Positions 45,373 through 56,450 of a stretch of DNA of 64,000 bases are shown here, piece after piece. Within the stretch, counting starts at the first letter, position 1. The number at the start of each line of letters is the position of its first letter. A program made the position numbers and the translations under genes. The notes beneath the pieces are model-generated. The model saw only the letters and a list, made by a program, of their open reading frames with translations. It searched no databases and was not told the DNA's origin. The stretch covers positions 46,177,272-46,241,271 of the forward strand of contig NC_068910.1 of assembly GCF_023091745.1 (NCBI RefSeq), read 5' to 3'. Origin of the DNA: Budorcas taxicolor. Its lineage: Eukaryota; Chordata; Mammalia; Artiodactyla; Bovidae.

Positions 45373-46899
45373 TTGCTAATGCTGCTAGAGAGCGAGTTTA
45401 AAGATTTGAAGGTGTGGATGATGAAGAGGAGGTTCTTGTCTTCACCTGGGTGCCCCTGCTGCCTGCTCTTGTTTCAGAGTTTGAGTATAGGCCCAGCCCG
45501 CTGAAGTCATTTATGCTTCAACTGCTGATAGGTGTGAGTAGCTCTGATGATACCTGGGTGAACTTACAGATTAAAAGAGACTTAAAAGACGCGCACAATG
45601 CTTTTTAGAAAATGTGCATGACTAAACTGAAGTGTCTGGGAATGCGCACTTGAATGAGAAAACTATAAAGAAACGCGTGGAAGTCAGGAGAGTGATGACT
45701 TTTGCGGGGAGTGTTGAGGAGTTGTGATTGTTGGAGGCTCAGGGAAGGACTTCTTGGCAAAGTGCTGTGGCTGGTCTGGGTGGTGATTACAAGGATGGCC
45801 TTCTTGTAATAATTCTTCAAGCTATACGTTTATTTTGTGGGTTTTTCTGTATTTGTGTTTTGTTTTACAATTTAAGAAATTAAAACATTTAAAAAATGTG
45901 CATTAGGAAGTCTGAGGTGAGGAACATCCTTGGACTGAGTAAAAAAAGAATCTTAAAGACAGTGGTTTTCAAATCTGAAAGATAACTTATAAAATAGTCT
46001 GATTGAATTCTTATTTTGCTCTAAGGAAGTTGAGCCCATAGAGAGAGGAAATACTGCAGGTAATAAACCACCCTTGTCTAAGCCTACGCTGTAATTGATA
46101 TGTTTTGTTAATTTCAGGCTGAGTGCCCTGCTCAGATGCCTCTATTCAGTGAAAGATTGAGGAAATGAACTTGGCCCGACTCAAATTCAAAATTTTAAGA
46201 TTTTTTTTTTCTTGTGGCCTAAAAACTTGTTCTGAAGGAATCACTCATCTTATAATAACTTATTTTAACATCTTATGCTGATGTATCATAATATAACCAG
46301 TTTGTGAACATTTAAGATCTCAGGTTATTTTATTTATTTATTTTTTAACACATAATTTCTCCTGTTAAGGCTGCATTTTGGTGGCTTAGGAGTCAGGACT
46401 GGTTCTCTTTACCATAACTAAAAGACTGCCAGATATTTCTCCAGGAAAGATGGCCTTATTTGACATCAGCAGGGAATTCCAATTTGGCGTGTGTAACCAC
46501 GACAAGACATGGTGCAGTTCCCCAGCTTGGCAGGGAAGGAGAAAGATTTTATAAAGGGGAAGAGTAAGTTGGGAAGGCTGTGGTAAACAAAGACTCCATT
46601 GACGGAGTCCTTGCCAGGAAAGAAGAGGATTCTTCTTCCAGTTGAGCTCGGCTATCATCACAGGGAATGAGAGCACCCCACTTCTTGTCTCCCAACTCTA
46701 TTTAATCGAAATCTTTTTTATTTTTTATTTTTATTTTTTGAAAAAAATTTTTTAATATGTATATACATATTTTACATTTCTCTCTTTTGATCAAGATCTT
46801 TCTCTGAAAGCATCGCTGATCAAGAGTCAGGTTTTGTAGTTGCAGAGGCTTTTTGTCCCTCTATGTTGGAAAGTATCTTTCCTGGGTGTAGTGTCTCAG
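45373..46899. other. ULK4 intron 1, mostly unassigned
   Basis: 46380-46720 may be LTR-like (compact promoter-like text, cttgccaggaaagaagagg), possibly related to the retroviral remnant to the right, but I cannot show it. The rest is AT-rich with T-runs near 46200 and 46720. Confidence 0.35.
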
Positions 46900-49583
46900 G
46901 TGGGGGGGAAGTGCAGAGTGGAAACCTGTTAAGGTAACAGTTACTAAGGAGGGGTAGGAGAGAGATCTACCAGGCACTTTTAATCTAAAATCTATATGTT
47001 ATCAAGATCATAGACATTGGTGATCATCTGAAGTCTTAGGCCATAATCTAAGGTTTGGCGTTGGCGACCGAATGGTTAGCCCATTCAGGATGGCTGTTCT
47101 CTTGGTTTCTGTACATGCCTTGCTTGACCTCGCCCTACTTCACTCACAGGACTGTCCAGTCCTCTTCATTAGTCTCTGGTTCCTGATGAGCCCACCTGGC
47201 ATCAGTTCCCCTGTAAATGGTAGACCCCTCCTCCCTCAAGTAGTGCAGATTGCTGCCATGTCTTGTTCTGCCTGCTGTCTGCCACGCACAGTGGGTTGTC
47301 TCTCCAGAACCTTGCTTCAGGCATGTAAGACCCCTGTCCAGTAAGTCATTTACGTCTCTGTTGCTGACTCCAGGCTCGCTCTCTGAGACTGAGCAGTTAC
47401 AAGGCTCGTGGGCCTGCAGGGTGCAGCCCCGCAGTGACAACCTTCCAGCAGGCCAGACCTGCATACCTTGGGAAAGCTGTCTCATTGGATGTTGTCTGCT
47501 TTAATTAGCAGAATCTTTACTTTCAGATCACCAGTTGCTGTGCAGGTCCAGTCAGAGTTCTGCATTTTCTTTAGATGTGGCACATGGATCCAAAAGTTGT
47601 GTTCCTTGGAGTTCGGTGGCGCAAGTGTTGGTTAGTAATTACTCAGTAGGGACCTTTCTAGTGATGCTGAAGATGGTTCTTGCAGAAGTGTCTTTTCCAG
47701 TAAACGAACTCTCCAGGTTGCAAGGTATGATGCTGGAGGTCTTTGTTTCCTGAGGGTGCCCTAGAAGAAGACTGCCCTGCCAAAACATGCTTATTTTTCA
47801 TAGAAGGAATTAGGCCTTTCAATATTGGAGTAACCCTCCATTTATTAGTTGTGGATTGTAAGAAGCAGGAGCCCAGTGCATTGGATGTCCTGTGACTATC
47901 TCAAGAGGTTGAGAGTTTCTGAATTACAGAAGGGGTGGATCTGAGATTTAGAAGGACCAAGAGCAATGCTTTTGGTTGAGATATTTGGAGGGCCTCTGTA
48001 TTTTGCCAGTTGAATCTTAAAAATGCTGGTCCTTTAGCCCCGTAAGAGGCAGTAGACTGTCTGCAAGCAAAGGTTCAGTCCACCGTGACAACACACAGAT
48101 CATGACTAAAGCATACTTTATCTGTTAGATGGTTCAGTATGTAATTCATTTGCCACTAGGTGATGTTTCCCCAGCGGTATTGATTCGTGAAGGCCATCAT
48201 TTTGTTAGTACACTGACAAAATGCATGTACAGGGATAAGGAGTGGGGATTTTAGTCTCTCATAGGGCAGGGCTGTTCCTTAGTCCAAACCAAAGCTTTTT
48301 CTTTTATCAAACCAACAGTTGTTGAATTTCTAATCTTGTTTTTCTTTTTCCGAGGCCAACTGTTGGCCCTTTGTGCCAGTTTTTCTAAATGATCATTTTG
48401 GGAAATATCTTTTGGACCATGACAGAGGTTTGGTTGCTCTTGGTCCCTTTAAGGGCAGCATTTCTTGCAGCAATATTAATAGCAGCCAGGTGATTTTGTT
48501 CTGCTTCTGGAGAGTCAAGCTTAGAATGCCCCAGAATCTTAATAATAGCTCATCTGTCAGGTAAAAGTATTGCTTATAATAATTTCTGAACATAGGAGCC
48601 ACTTAAAATTTTATTTCTCTTGGAAGTAAGGAAACCACATTACTTCCTTAGCGTTCCAAGATTTTGAGCTACTCTGAAAGCACATCATGAGAAACGCTGG
48701 CACAAGCTGGAATCAAGATTGACGGGAGAAATATCAATAACCTCAGATATGCAGATGACACCACCCTTATGGCAGAAAGTGAAGAAGAACTAAAGAGCCT
48801 CTTGATGAAAGTGAAAGAGGAGAGTGAAAAAGTTGACTTAAAGATCAACATTCAGAAAACGAAGATCATGGCATCTGGTCCCATCACTTCATGGCAGATA
48901 GATGGGAGAACAGTGGAAACAGTGGCTGACTTTATTTTTCTGGGCTCCAAAATTACTGCAGATGGCGATTGCAGCCATGAAATTAAAAGACGCTTACTCC
49001 TTGGAAGGAAAGTTATGACCGACCTAGACAGCATATTAAAAAGCAGAGACATTACTTTGCCGACAAAGGTCCATCTAGTCAGGCTATGGTTTTTCCAGTC
49101 ATCATGTGTGGATGTGAGAGTTGGACTCTAAAGAAAGCTGAGCACCGAAGGATTGATGCTTTTGAACTGTGGTGTTGGAGAAGACTCTTGGGAGTCCCTT
49201 GGACTGCAAGGAAATCCAACCAGTCCATCCTAAAGGAGATCAGTCCTGGGTGTTCATTGGAAGGACTGATGTTGAGGCTGAAACTCCAGTACTTTGGCCA
49301 CCTGATGTGAAGAGCTGACTCATTGGAAAAGACCCTGATGCTGGGAAAGATTGAGGGCAGGAAGAGAAGGGATGACAGAGGATGAGATTGTTGGATGGTA
49401 TCATTGACTCGATGGACATGGGTTTGAGTGGACTCCGGCAGTTGATGATGGACAGGGAGGCCTGGCATGCTGCAGTTCATGGGGTCGCAAAGAGTCTGAC
49501 ACGGCTGAGCAACTGAACTGAAAGCATATCTACTATCAGTATAAATATTGACACTTCTGTTCTTGGTTGAAGTATAAGCCCCT
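46900..49583 (-). mobile_element. Decayed endogenous retrovirus pol remnant, split by BovB
   Basis: Read on the minus strand, 49519-49583 shows an RNase H signature (TDSRYAF), and 48373-48682 continues the RNase H region with stops. Text at 47706-47740 resembles the integrase C-terminal region of class I (gamma-type) retroviruses (LQPGEFVYWKRH). Multiple stops and frameshifts are present in all parts, and BovB interrupts the RNase H part. The left boundary is uncertain; env or LTR sequence may lie at 46.4-47.5 kb. The right end is cut off by a Bov fragment. It is clearly nonfunctional. Family assignment is from motif memory. Confidence 0.6.
48683..49517 (+). mobile_element. BovB LINE 3' part inserted in the retroviral remnant
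   Basis: Sense BovB from catgagaaacgctgg (with a small deletion) to gcaactgaactgaa. 9-bp target duplication ctgaaagca at 48674-48682 and 49518-49526. Removing it makes the retroviral sequence continuous. The open frame 48769-49131 is a remnant of the reverse transcriptase C-terminal part, shifted near 49080. Confidence 0.94.
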
Positions 49584-49630
49584 GTTGTTTCGTTGCTAAG
49601 TTGTGTCTGACTCTTTGCAACTGCATGGCC
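49584..49630 (-). repeat. Bov SINE tail fragment, antisense
   Basis: ttgctaagttgtgtctgactc followed by tttgcaactgcatgg. Short 3' fragment. Confidence 0.7.
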
Positions 49631-50082
49631 TTGTAAAAGACTACATCAGATTGTTATTCACTCGTGAATATAAGATGATTTTGTTGGCCAAGAAAATGAA
49701 GTTGTTATAATGGGTGGTTTAAAAAAAGTGATTTGAAAGAGTTGGCCAACTTTCTCCAGTAAAAGGCCAGATAGTAAATATTTTAGAGGGTGTGCAGGTC
49801 ATAGGGTCACTCTTACTACTACTCAACATTGCTGTCATAGCTGGAAAGCATCCTTAGACAACATATAAGTGACTGGACATGGCTGTGTTCCACTTATTTA
49901 CAAAGGAGTCAGCAGGCTGGATATGGCCCAGGAACCAGTAGTTTGCTGACCACTGACTTCGAATAATATTTGAATTGACTCTTAAAATCTCTGTGGGTTA
50001 GATAGAAATACTATCATTCTGTATTTATTTACATAGTGTTTTCACGTGCATTGTCTCATTTCTCATAATTTATGGTGCAGTT
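49631..50082. other. ULK4 intron 1, unassigned
   Basis: No gene recognised. 49750-49960 (aaaggccagatagtaaatattttag, ctggatatggccc) may be an old interspersed repeat. Confidence 0.35.
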
Positions 50083-50822
50083 CAGTTGCTCAGTCGTGTC
50101 TGACTCTTTGGGACCCCATGAATCGCAGCACGCCAGGCCTCCCTGTCCATCACCAACTCCCAGAGTTCACTCAGACTCACGTCCATCAAGTCAGTGATGC
50201 CATCCAGCCATCTCATCCTCTGTCATCCCCTTCTCCTCCTGCCCCCACTCCCTCCCAGCATCAGAGTCTTTTCCAATGAGTCAACTCTTCGCATGAGGTG
50301 GCCAAAGTACTGGAGTTTCAGCTTTAGCATCATTCCTTCCAAAGAAATCCCAGGGCTGATCTCCTTCAGACTGGACTGGTTGGATCTCCTTGGAGTCCAA
50401 GGGACTCTCAAGAGTCTTCTCCAACACCACAGTTTAAAAGCATCAATTCTTCAACACTCAGCCTTCTTCACAGTCCAACTCTCACATCCATACATGACCA
50501 CAGGAAAAACCATAGCTTTGACTAGATGGACCTTAGTCGGCAAAGTAATGTCTCTGCTTTTGAATATGCTATCTAGGTTGGTCATCACTTTTCTTCCAAG
50601 GAGTAAGCATCTTTTAATTTCATGGCTGTACTCACCATCTGCAGTGATTTTGGAGCTCCCCAAAATAAAGTCTGCCACTGTTTCCACTGTTTCTGCATCT
50701 ATTTCCCATGAAGTGATGGGACCAGATGCCATGATCTTCGTTTTCTGAATGTTGAGCTTTAAGCCAACTTTTTCACTTTCCTCTTTCACTTTCATCAAGA
50801 GGCTTTTTAGTTCCTCTTCACT
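50083..50822 (-). mobile_element. BovB LINE 3' half, antisense
   Basis: Antisense BovB from the 3' end (agttcagttgctcagtcg) to the reverse transcriptase region (agaggctttttagttcctc). The frame on the minus strand is open at 50451-50798 and 50223-50411 but broken between. It lies antisense in ULK4 intron 1. Confidence 0.94.
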
Positions 50823-51207
50823 TAGATGGGGCTTATTACCCCATTCATTACACAGTTACTGACACAAAGTGCTTTCCCGTGTAACAGAGTAAGAGCTGTA
50901 TCAAGATACATTGACTGAAATCTCATTCATTCCCTGGTTTTGTTCCATGTGTTCAAAATAGCTGTCATTTTCATTATGTTTGTTATGGTCTTGTTGCTAG
51001 GGAGTTGAATATTGGTTTGTGAATTGTTTTATTTTTTTCTTAGTTTTTTTTTCATTTTACGAAAACAAAGACACTTGTATCAACATTTATAGGTGGAATT
51101 TGAATTTACAGAATTATTAGACTTATTGATTACATATTAAATAGCTTAGGCTAATCAGTCATCCAGCTAGTTTGGGTTTTGAAGTGTCATATTTGTTTAC
51201 TTTTTAG
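50823..51207. other. ULK4 intron 1, 3' end
   Basis: AT-rich sequence leading into a pyrimidine-rich acceptor (ttgtttactttttag) ending at 51207. Confidence 0.6.
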
Positions 51208-51216
51208 GGGTTAGAG

Positions 51217-51354
51217 ATGCTATTAGACTGTCATTTTATCAAAGGTGAGAAGTCAACCCAGAGATGGAAAACTTCATCCTGTATGAGGAGATTGGCAGAG
51301 GAAGCAAGACTGTGGTCTACAAAGGGCGACGGAAGGGGACCATCAATTTTGTAG
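51217..51354 (+). other. Upstream ORF overlapping the ULK4 start codon
   Basis: In exon 2 an ATG at 51217 (-3 G, +4 C) lies 47 nt before the ULK4 ATG and in another frame. It stays open for 45 codons, through the ULK4 start, to a TAG at 51352-51354. If exon 2 begins at 51208 as the acceptor predicts, this overlapping uORF is present in the mRNA. It may lower ULK4 translation. The peptide itself shows no sign of function. Confidence 0.55.
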
Positions 51355-51401
51355 CTATTCTTTGTAGTGATAAGTGCAGGAGGCCTGAAATAACCAACTG
51401 G
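51264..51401 (+). CDS. ULK4: ULK4 coding exon (residues 1-46), Unc-51-like kinase 4
   Basis: First coding exon of ULK4, a pseudokinase of the ULK family linked in mammals to ciliary and neuronal functions. Exon 2 begins at 51208 after acceptor ttttag. The start codon at 51264 has a good context (-3 G, +4 G), and the translation begins MENFILYEE as in other mammalian ULK4. It encodes the N-lobe start: an intact glycine-rich loop (IGRGSKTVVYKG, residues 10-21) and the beta-3 strand, where the usual VAIK lysine is replaced (VAIL, residues 30-33). The donor GTAAGT at 51402 leaves phase 0 after codon 46 (Trp). Exons 3-5 follow in phase at 56617, 58314 and 61077, giving 180 codons in the window. 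Full-length mammalian ULK4 is about 1,275 residues, so most of the gene lies to the right. An out-of-frame uORF overlaps the start. Confidence 0.97.
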
Positions 51402-51689
51402 GTAAGTCAAGTATGTTTCTCTCTCTTTGGGAAAAGATGATCAGATGGAGTAAGTAGTATGTAAACAGAAGTCACTGAACTCACTGTAGCAGACAGTCCA
51501 TTTTCAGACTGGAATGGGTGACCTTCTCTCTTTAGTGCCAATAGTCTTGAATAATGGCTCCTAAACATACTCAAGTATCAATAACTAGCAACTTAGATTT
51601 CTGGGTTTTTGTTTTTTTTTTTAATGAGTCAGGGAAAATACAGTCTATATCCGATCACTTAAAAATAAATTTATTTGACTGTGACAGGA
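51402..51689. other. ULK4 intron 2, unassigned start
   Basis: Unique-looking intronic sequence with a T-run near 51610. No repeat recognised. Confidence 0.4.
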
Positions 51690-51796
51690 CTTAGTTGGAG
51701 CAGGTGGGATCCAGTTCCCTGACCAGGGGTCAAACCCTGGCTCCCTGCATTGGGAGCTAGGAGTCTTAGCTACTGGACCATCAGGGAAGTCCCCAG
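51690..51796 (-). repeat. CHR-type SINE, antisense
   Basis: tccagttccctgaccagggg, ctccctgcattgggagc, cttagctactggaccatcaggg, ending gaagtcccc. Within ULK4 intron 2. Confidence 0.85.
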
Positions 51797-51924
51797 ATCA
51801 TTCACTTTTACATTTACTACATGATTATGAAGCTTTCCAAAGGAAGGATATTAGGTGAGAGTAACTTGGGCTTAACATAGTTGTACCACTTTACAGCCCA
51901 GACTCCTTGGACCAAACCTAGCTA

Positions 51925-53070
51925 TTTTTTTTAATTGTGGAAAAAATACACATAACAATGGAGAAGGCAATGGCAACCCACTCCAGTACTCTTGCCTGGA
52001 AAATTCCATGGACAGAGGAGCCTGGTAGGCTGCAGTCCATGGGGTCGCGAAGAGTCGGAGATGACCGAGCGACTTCACTTTCACTTTTCACTTTCATGCA
52101 TTGGAGAAGGACATGGCAACCCACTGCAGTGTTCTTGCCTGGAGGATCCCAGGGGCGGCGGAGCCTGGTGGGCTGCCGTCTGTGGGGTCGCACAGAGTCG
52201 GACACGACTGAAGTGACGCAGCAGCAGCAGCACACCTAACAAAGTTAATCATCTTAACCATTTTTAAGTGTGTGGTTTGACATTGTCAGTAAGTATATGC
52301 CTATTCCTGTGCAGCCATCGCCATCTTATATGAGGTACCTTTCAGAAACAAAGTACAATACAATGGTGATTGCCAGGGAAAGGGGAAATGGGGAATTATT
52401 GTTTAATGTGTAGAAATTTTCATTCTTGCAAGATGAAAAGAGTTCTGAATGAATAACCACACTCTTGGTACTTAGCCAAAAGAGTTAAAAACTTAGGTCC
52501 ACACAAAAACCTGCACACAGATGTTTACAGCAGCTCTATTTGTAATCAAAACAATCAAGATGCCCTGCCATGAGTAAATAAACTGGAACATATATACACT
52601 GGAATACTGTTCATTAATAAAAGGAAATGGGCATTCAAGCCACAAGTAGACACAGAGGAACCTTAAATGGACATTGTTTGGTAAGAGAAGCCAGTCTGAA
52701 AAGGCTGCATAGTGTATGATTCCAACCATGTGACATTCTGGAAAAGGCAAAACTATGGAAACAGTAAAATGATCAGTAGTTTCCAGAGTTTGGGAGGTGG
52801 TGGGAGAGTGGGAGGGATGAATAGGCGGAGCACAGAGGATTTTAGGGCAGTGAAACTCTTCTATATGGTAGATGCTATAATAACACAAGTCATTACAGAT
52901 TTGTCCAAACCCATGAAAGATTCGGTTTTCCCCAGAGGCCTTACATTCCCACTACAGTGTGCAAAGGATCTCATTTCTCCACACTGTGGCCAACACTTGT
53001 TATTTTTGTCATTGTTGTTATTTATTATTATCTTAAACAGCCATCCTCACCTGCGTGAGGAGGTGTTGGC
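51925..53070. repeat. Oppositely oriented old L1 fragments in ULK4 intron 2
   Basis: 51925-52330 is antisense L1-like (ttttaattgtggaaaaaatac, then ttaaccatttttaagtgtg). 52340-52935 is sense L1 (acagatgtttacagcagctc, ggaatactgttcattaataaaag, tgtatgattccaaccatgtg). 52936-53070 turns antisense again (cttacattcccactacagtg, ctccacactgtggcc). A Bov-A2 sits in the first part. Confidence 0.6.
51959..52231 (+). repeat. Bov-A2 SINE
   Basis: Full dimer with cagcagcagcag end. Target duplication acacataacaa (51948-51958) / acacctaacaa (52232-52242). Confidence 0.95.
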
Positions 53071-53621
53071 TTTTGAAAGGCGTGTGGACAGTTGAGGGAA
53101 GACAGGTGTATGGGACAAGATGCTCTCTAGTTGGTTGATTTGGAACTGGGAACAGGAGGAATTTCTCTTCTGATTACTTTTTCACTGAGGTGAGAATCTT
53201 AAGTCTTCAGTTATGGGAAACCGGCAGGCAGTGTTCTAGAGGAGAGGAAAGAAAAGGTGTGAACAGGTCACCTGGAGGCAGACTGGCTGGGGCCCTTTAG
53301 AGTGGGGGTCATCAGTGGAAGGCAGAGCAGTCAGCGTGGTTTGTGTCCGCTTCAGTGCCTTAGGTGTGTGCAGACTGTGGGGAGGGTTGGATTGAACCAG
53401 AATTGCAGTCCTGGAGCGAGTGAGCTGCAAAGTGAGTGAGTGGTGGACATGGATTAGGATGTGTGGAAGAGATTTGGGAGAGAATAATGTTACCAGTTAA
53501 AAAAAAAATCTGGCAATGCTATCCAATAGACATAGAATGGAGGTTATAAATCTAACTGTAAAGTTCATAGTATCTACATTGAAAAAGGATAATAAATAGG
53601 TGAAATTCATCTTATTAATAT
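53071..53621. other. ULK4 intron 2, unassigned
   Basis: No repeat or exon recognised. Confidence 0.35.
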
Positions 53622-53632
53622 ATATTAATCTC

Positions 53633-53900
53633 TGGTGCTGCTAAGTCACTTCAGTCGTGTCCGACTCTCTGACCTCATAGATGGCAGCCCACCAGGCTCC
53701 CCCGTCCCTGGGGTTCTCCAGGCAAGAACACTGGAGTGGGTTGCCATTTCCTTCTCCAATGCATGAAAACGAAAAGTGAAAGGAAAGTCGCTCAGTCGTG
53801 TCTGACTCTTCGCGACCCCATGGACCGCAGCCTACCAGGCTCCTCCGTCCATGGGATTCTCCAGGCAAGAGTACTGGAGTGGGGTGCCATCGCCTTCTCC
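53633..53900 (-). repeat. Bov-A2 SINE, antisense
   Basis: Antisense dimer with a very short (CTG)n. Perfect 11-bp target duplication atattaatctc at 53622-53632 and 53901-53911. Confidence 0.96.
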
Positions 53901-53911
53901 ATATTAATCTC

Positions 53912-54892
53912 ATATGAGATTAATAATACCATGTGTTATTTTTTCAGTGTGCAACCAGCGAGATATTTTTCTAATTTTGATGTTGATTGTTGGGTGTCTG
54001 GTGTGTATTTTACACTTGAAGCTCATCCCGGCTGCTGCTCCAGAGCACAGTAGCCCTCTGTGGCGAGTACTGGCCACAGAATCTCCTGCACTGGCCACTG
54101 GAGGCTGCACATGGGTGATGGAGGTCCGGGTGGAGGCTGAGATGGGCAGAAAGGTGTCTGGAAGAGTGGGTCCTTGGCAAGTATTGAGTGATGGGGAGGG
54201 TCAGGAGGAGTGTGCTGTGGCCTGAATTCTTTTGGGGTTTCTGTATCTCCTTTATTTTTTCACTAGGACCTCCCCTTCCCTGGCCAGAATTAGCGAGGAT
54301 CCCTTTAAACTTATTTGCCCAGGGTTCTCCCCGTTCTCTAGTGGTCTTATATTGGGGATTAATTACAAGATGCTCCTCAAATTCTCCCTTGGACACTCTG
54401 GTTTTCTCCTCATCTGTCTTCTAAGTCATGTACATTAGTTTTCCTTTATTTTTGTTACAATATGAGCCCACCAAGTTGTTCCTGGAGTGTGCCAAATTCC
54501 ATTTCTTAAACAGGGAGCTCTGTATTTCTACAAATTATGGGCTCATTAGCCTGTGTTGAGTGACAGTAGATTTTCTGTTTTTTTTTTTTAATTTTTTTTT
54601 ATTTTTAAGAAAATCAGAAAGCAAGGATCCAGTGTACCTTGATAGTCAGTCATCAGCAATTCTGAGTCTTGATGTTCTATACACATTTTTGTAGTTTTAG
54701 TTCCTATATTTAATGGGATTTTTAAAGGGGGAAAGCCAAAAATCCCCAAAGCAACTTAATATTTTTTAATGGACATGCTTTTGCATCTTTATTACTGAGT
54801 TTTTGAATTCACTCTTGTTTTTGGTATATAAATATTCTTATAATCCATTGGAAATGTACATTTTAAGATCAGTATGTTCACATTAGGGCTTC
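53912..54892. other. ULK4 intron 2, unassigned
   Basis: No repeat or exon recognised. T-rich at 54575-54605. Confidence 0.35.
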
Positions 54893-55063
54893 CCTGGAGG
54901 CTCAGATGATAAAGAATCCACCTGCAATGCAGAAGATATGAGTTTGATTGCTGGGTCAGAAAGATCCCCTGGGGAAGGAAATGGCAACCCACTCCAGTAT
55001 TCTTTTTTTTTTTTTTTTCTTGAGGCAGGTGCTGGTCTTTTATTATCATATCAGTAGCAAAAT

Positions 55064-55589
55064 GGTTCAGTTCAGTTCAGTCACTCAGTCGTGTCCGGCT
55101 CTTTCTGACCCCATGGACTGCAGCATGCCAGGCTTCCTTGTCCATTGCCAACTCCTGGAGCTTGCTCAAACTCATGTCCATCAAGTTAGTGATGCCATCC
55201 AACCATCTCATCCTCTGTCGTCCCCTTCTCCTCCCATCTTTGACAGGGCCATGGTCTTTTCCAGTGAGTCAGTTCTTCACATCAGGTGGGCAACGTATTA
55301 GAGTTTCAGCTTCAGCATCAGTTCTTCCAATGAATATTCAGGACTGATTTCCTTTAGGATGGACTTGTTGGATCTCCTTGCAGTCCAAGGGACTCACAAG
55401 AGTCTTCTCCAACACCACAGTTCAAAAGCATCAATTCTTCGGCGCTCATTTTTCTTTATGGTCCAACTCTCACATCCATACATGACTACTGGCAAAACCA
55501 TAGCCTTAACTAGACGGACGTTTGTTGGAAAAGTAATGTCTCTGCTTTTGAATATGCTATCTAGGTTCGTCTCAGCTTTTCTTCGAAGG
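55064..55589 (-). mobile_element. BovB LINE 3' end, antisense, inside the retrocopy
   Basis: Antisense BovB from ttcagttcagttcagtcac to gcttttcttcgaagg. Short target duplication agcaaaat at 55056-55063 and 55590-55597, so it inserted after the retrocopy. 5' truncated. Confidence 0.92.
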
Positions 55590-56066
55590 AGCAAAATAGT
55601 GGAAGAGCAAAAATACACATATGGGTGGACATGGCCTTTCCCATCATGAAATGCGTCTCCTTCAGAGTGTCCTACTTTGACCCTCCAATCTGCAGCCCTC
55701 CTCTTGGGTAGAGGAAGTGGGAGGTGGTGGAGAGGAATCTGAGGACCTGTGCTTTGCCACTTGATCTGAGGTGGTGGCATTGTCACTATCCTAGACAGAG
55801 GTGGATGGAATCCAGATATTTGAGAAGGTGGAATTGAGGTCAGATGCAGGGAGGTTAGCAGAAGCATACAAACTCACAAAGCCTGTGAGTATAAAGTTTA
55901 GCACCGTGGGTGTCAACCAGTGGGGACCAGGACCCGAAAGGTCAAACTGGAGAAAGTGTCAGAAGCTCAGTCAAAGTGTAAGAACAACTTAGGATTAGTA
56001 CCTGGTTCCAAGATTCTGGGTAAAAAAGATCTAGATTGCATAGTCTTTTCTAATTCCTACCAGCAT

Positions 56067-56343
56067 ATGCTGCTGCTGCTGCTAAGTTGCTTCAGTCGTG
56101 TCTGATTCTGTGCAACCCCATAGACAGCAGCCCACCAGGCTCCCCCGTCCCTGGGATTCTCCAGGCAAGAACACTGGAGTGGGTTGCCATTTCCTTCTCC
56201 AATGCATAAAAGTGAAAAGTGAAAGTGAAGTCACTCAGTCGTGTCCGACTCCTAGCGACCCCAAGGACTGCAGCCTACCAGGCTCCTCCATCCATGGGAT
56301 TTTCCAGGCAAGAGTACTGGAGTGGGGTGCCATTGCCTTCTCC
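56067..56343 (-). repeat. Bov-A2 SINE, antisense (head of the retrocopy)
   Basis: Antisense dimer: (GCT)n at 56067-56082, second monomer, first monomer ending exactly at ccattgccttctcc (56343), one base before the retrocopy's target duplication. No separate target duplication around this SINE. Confidence 0.93.
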
Positions 56344-56450
56344 GCCACTCCAGTATTCTTGTCTGGAGAATTCCATGGACAGAGAAGCCTGACAGGCTGT
56401 ACAGTCCATGGGTTTGCAAAGAGTCAGACACGACCGAGTAAGCACATAAC

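Larger units (their letters stand above)
55004..56344 (-). pseudogene. Processed retrocopy headed by a Bov-A2 SINE
   Basis: Inserted in a Bov-tA with target duplication ccactccagtattct (54989-55003 / 56345-56359). On the minus strand the insert begins with a complete Bov-A2 (56343 down to 56067) and continues into about 530 bases of unassigned sequence (56066-55590). It ends with an AATAAA signal (near 55037-55044) and a poly(A) tail of about 15 bases (55004-55018 as T). BovB interrupts it at 55064-55589. The unassigned part holds no protein that I recognise; its minus-strand frame near 55600-55770 is open but without a known domain. One event carried the SINE and its flank together, because the SINE has no target duplication of its own. 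Confidence 0.75.
54893..56450 (+). repeat. Bov-tA SINE split by a retroinsertion
   Basis: The head and middle of a sense Bov-tA occupy 54893-55003 (gggcttccctggaggctcag to ccactccagtattct). The remainder resumes at 56345-56450 (ccactccagtattcttgtctgg to gagtcagacacgaccgag). The two parts overlap by the 15-bp duplicated target, showing one SINE split by a later insertion. Confidence 0.9.
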
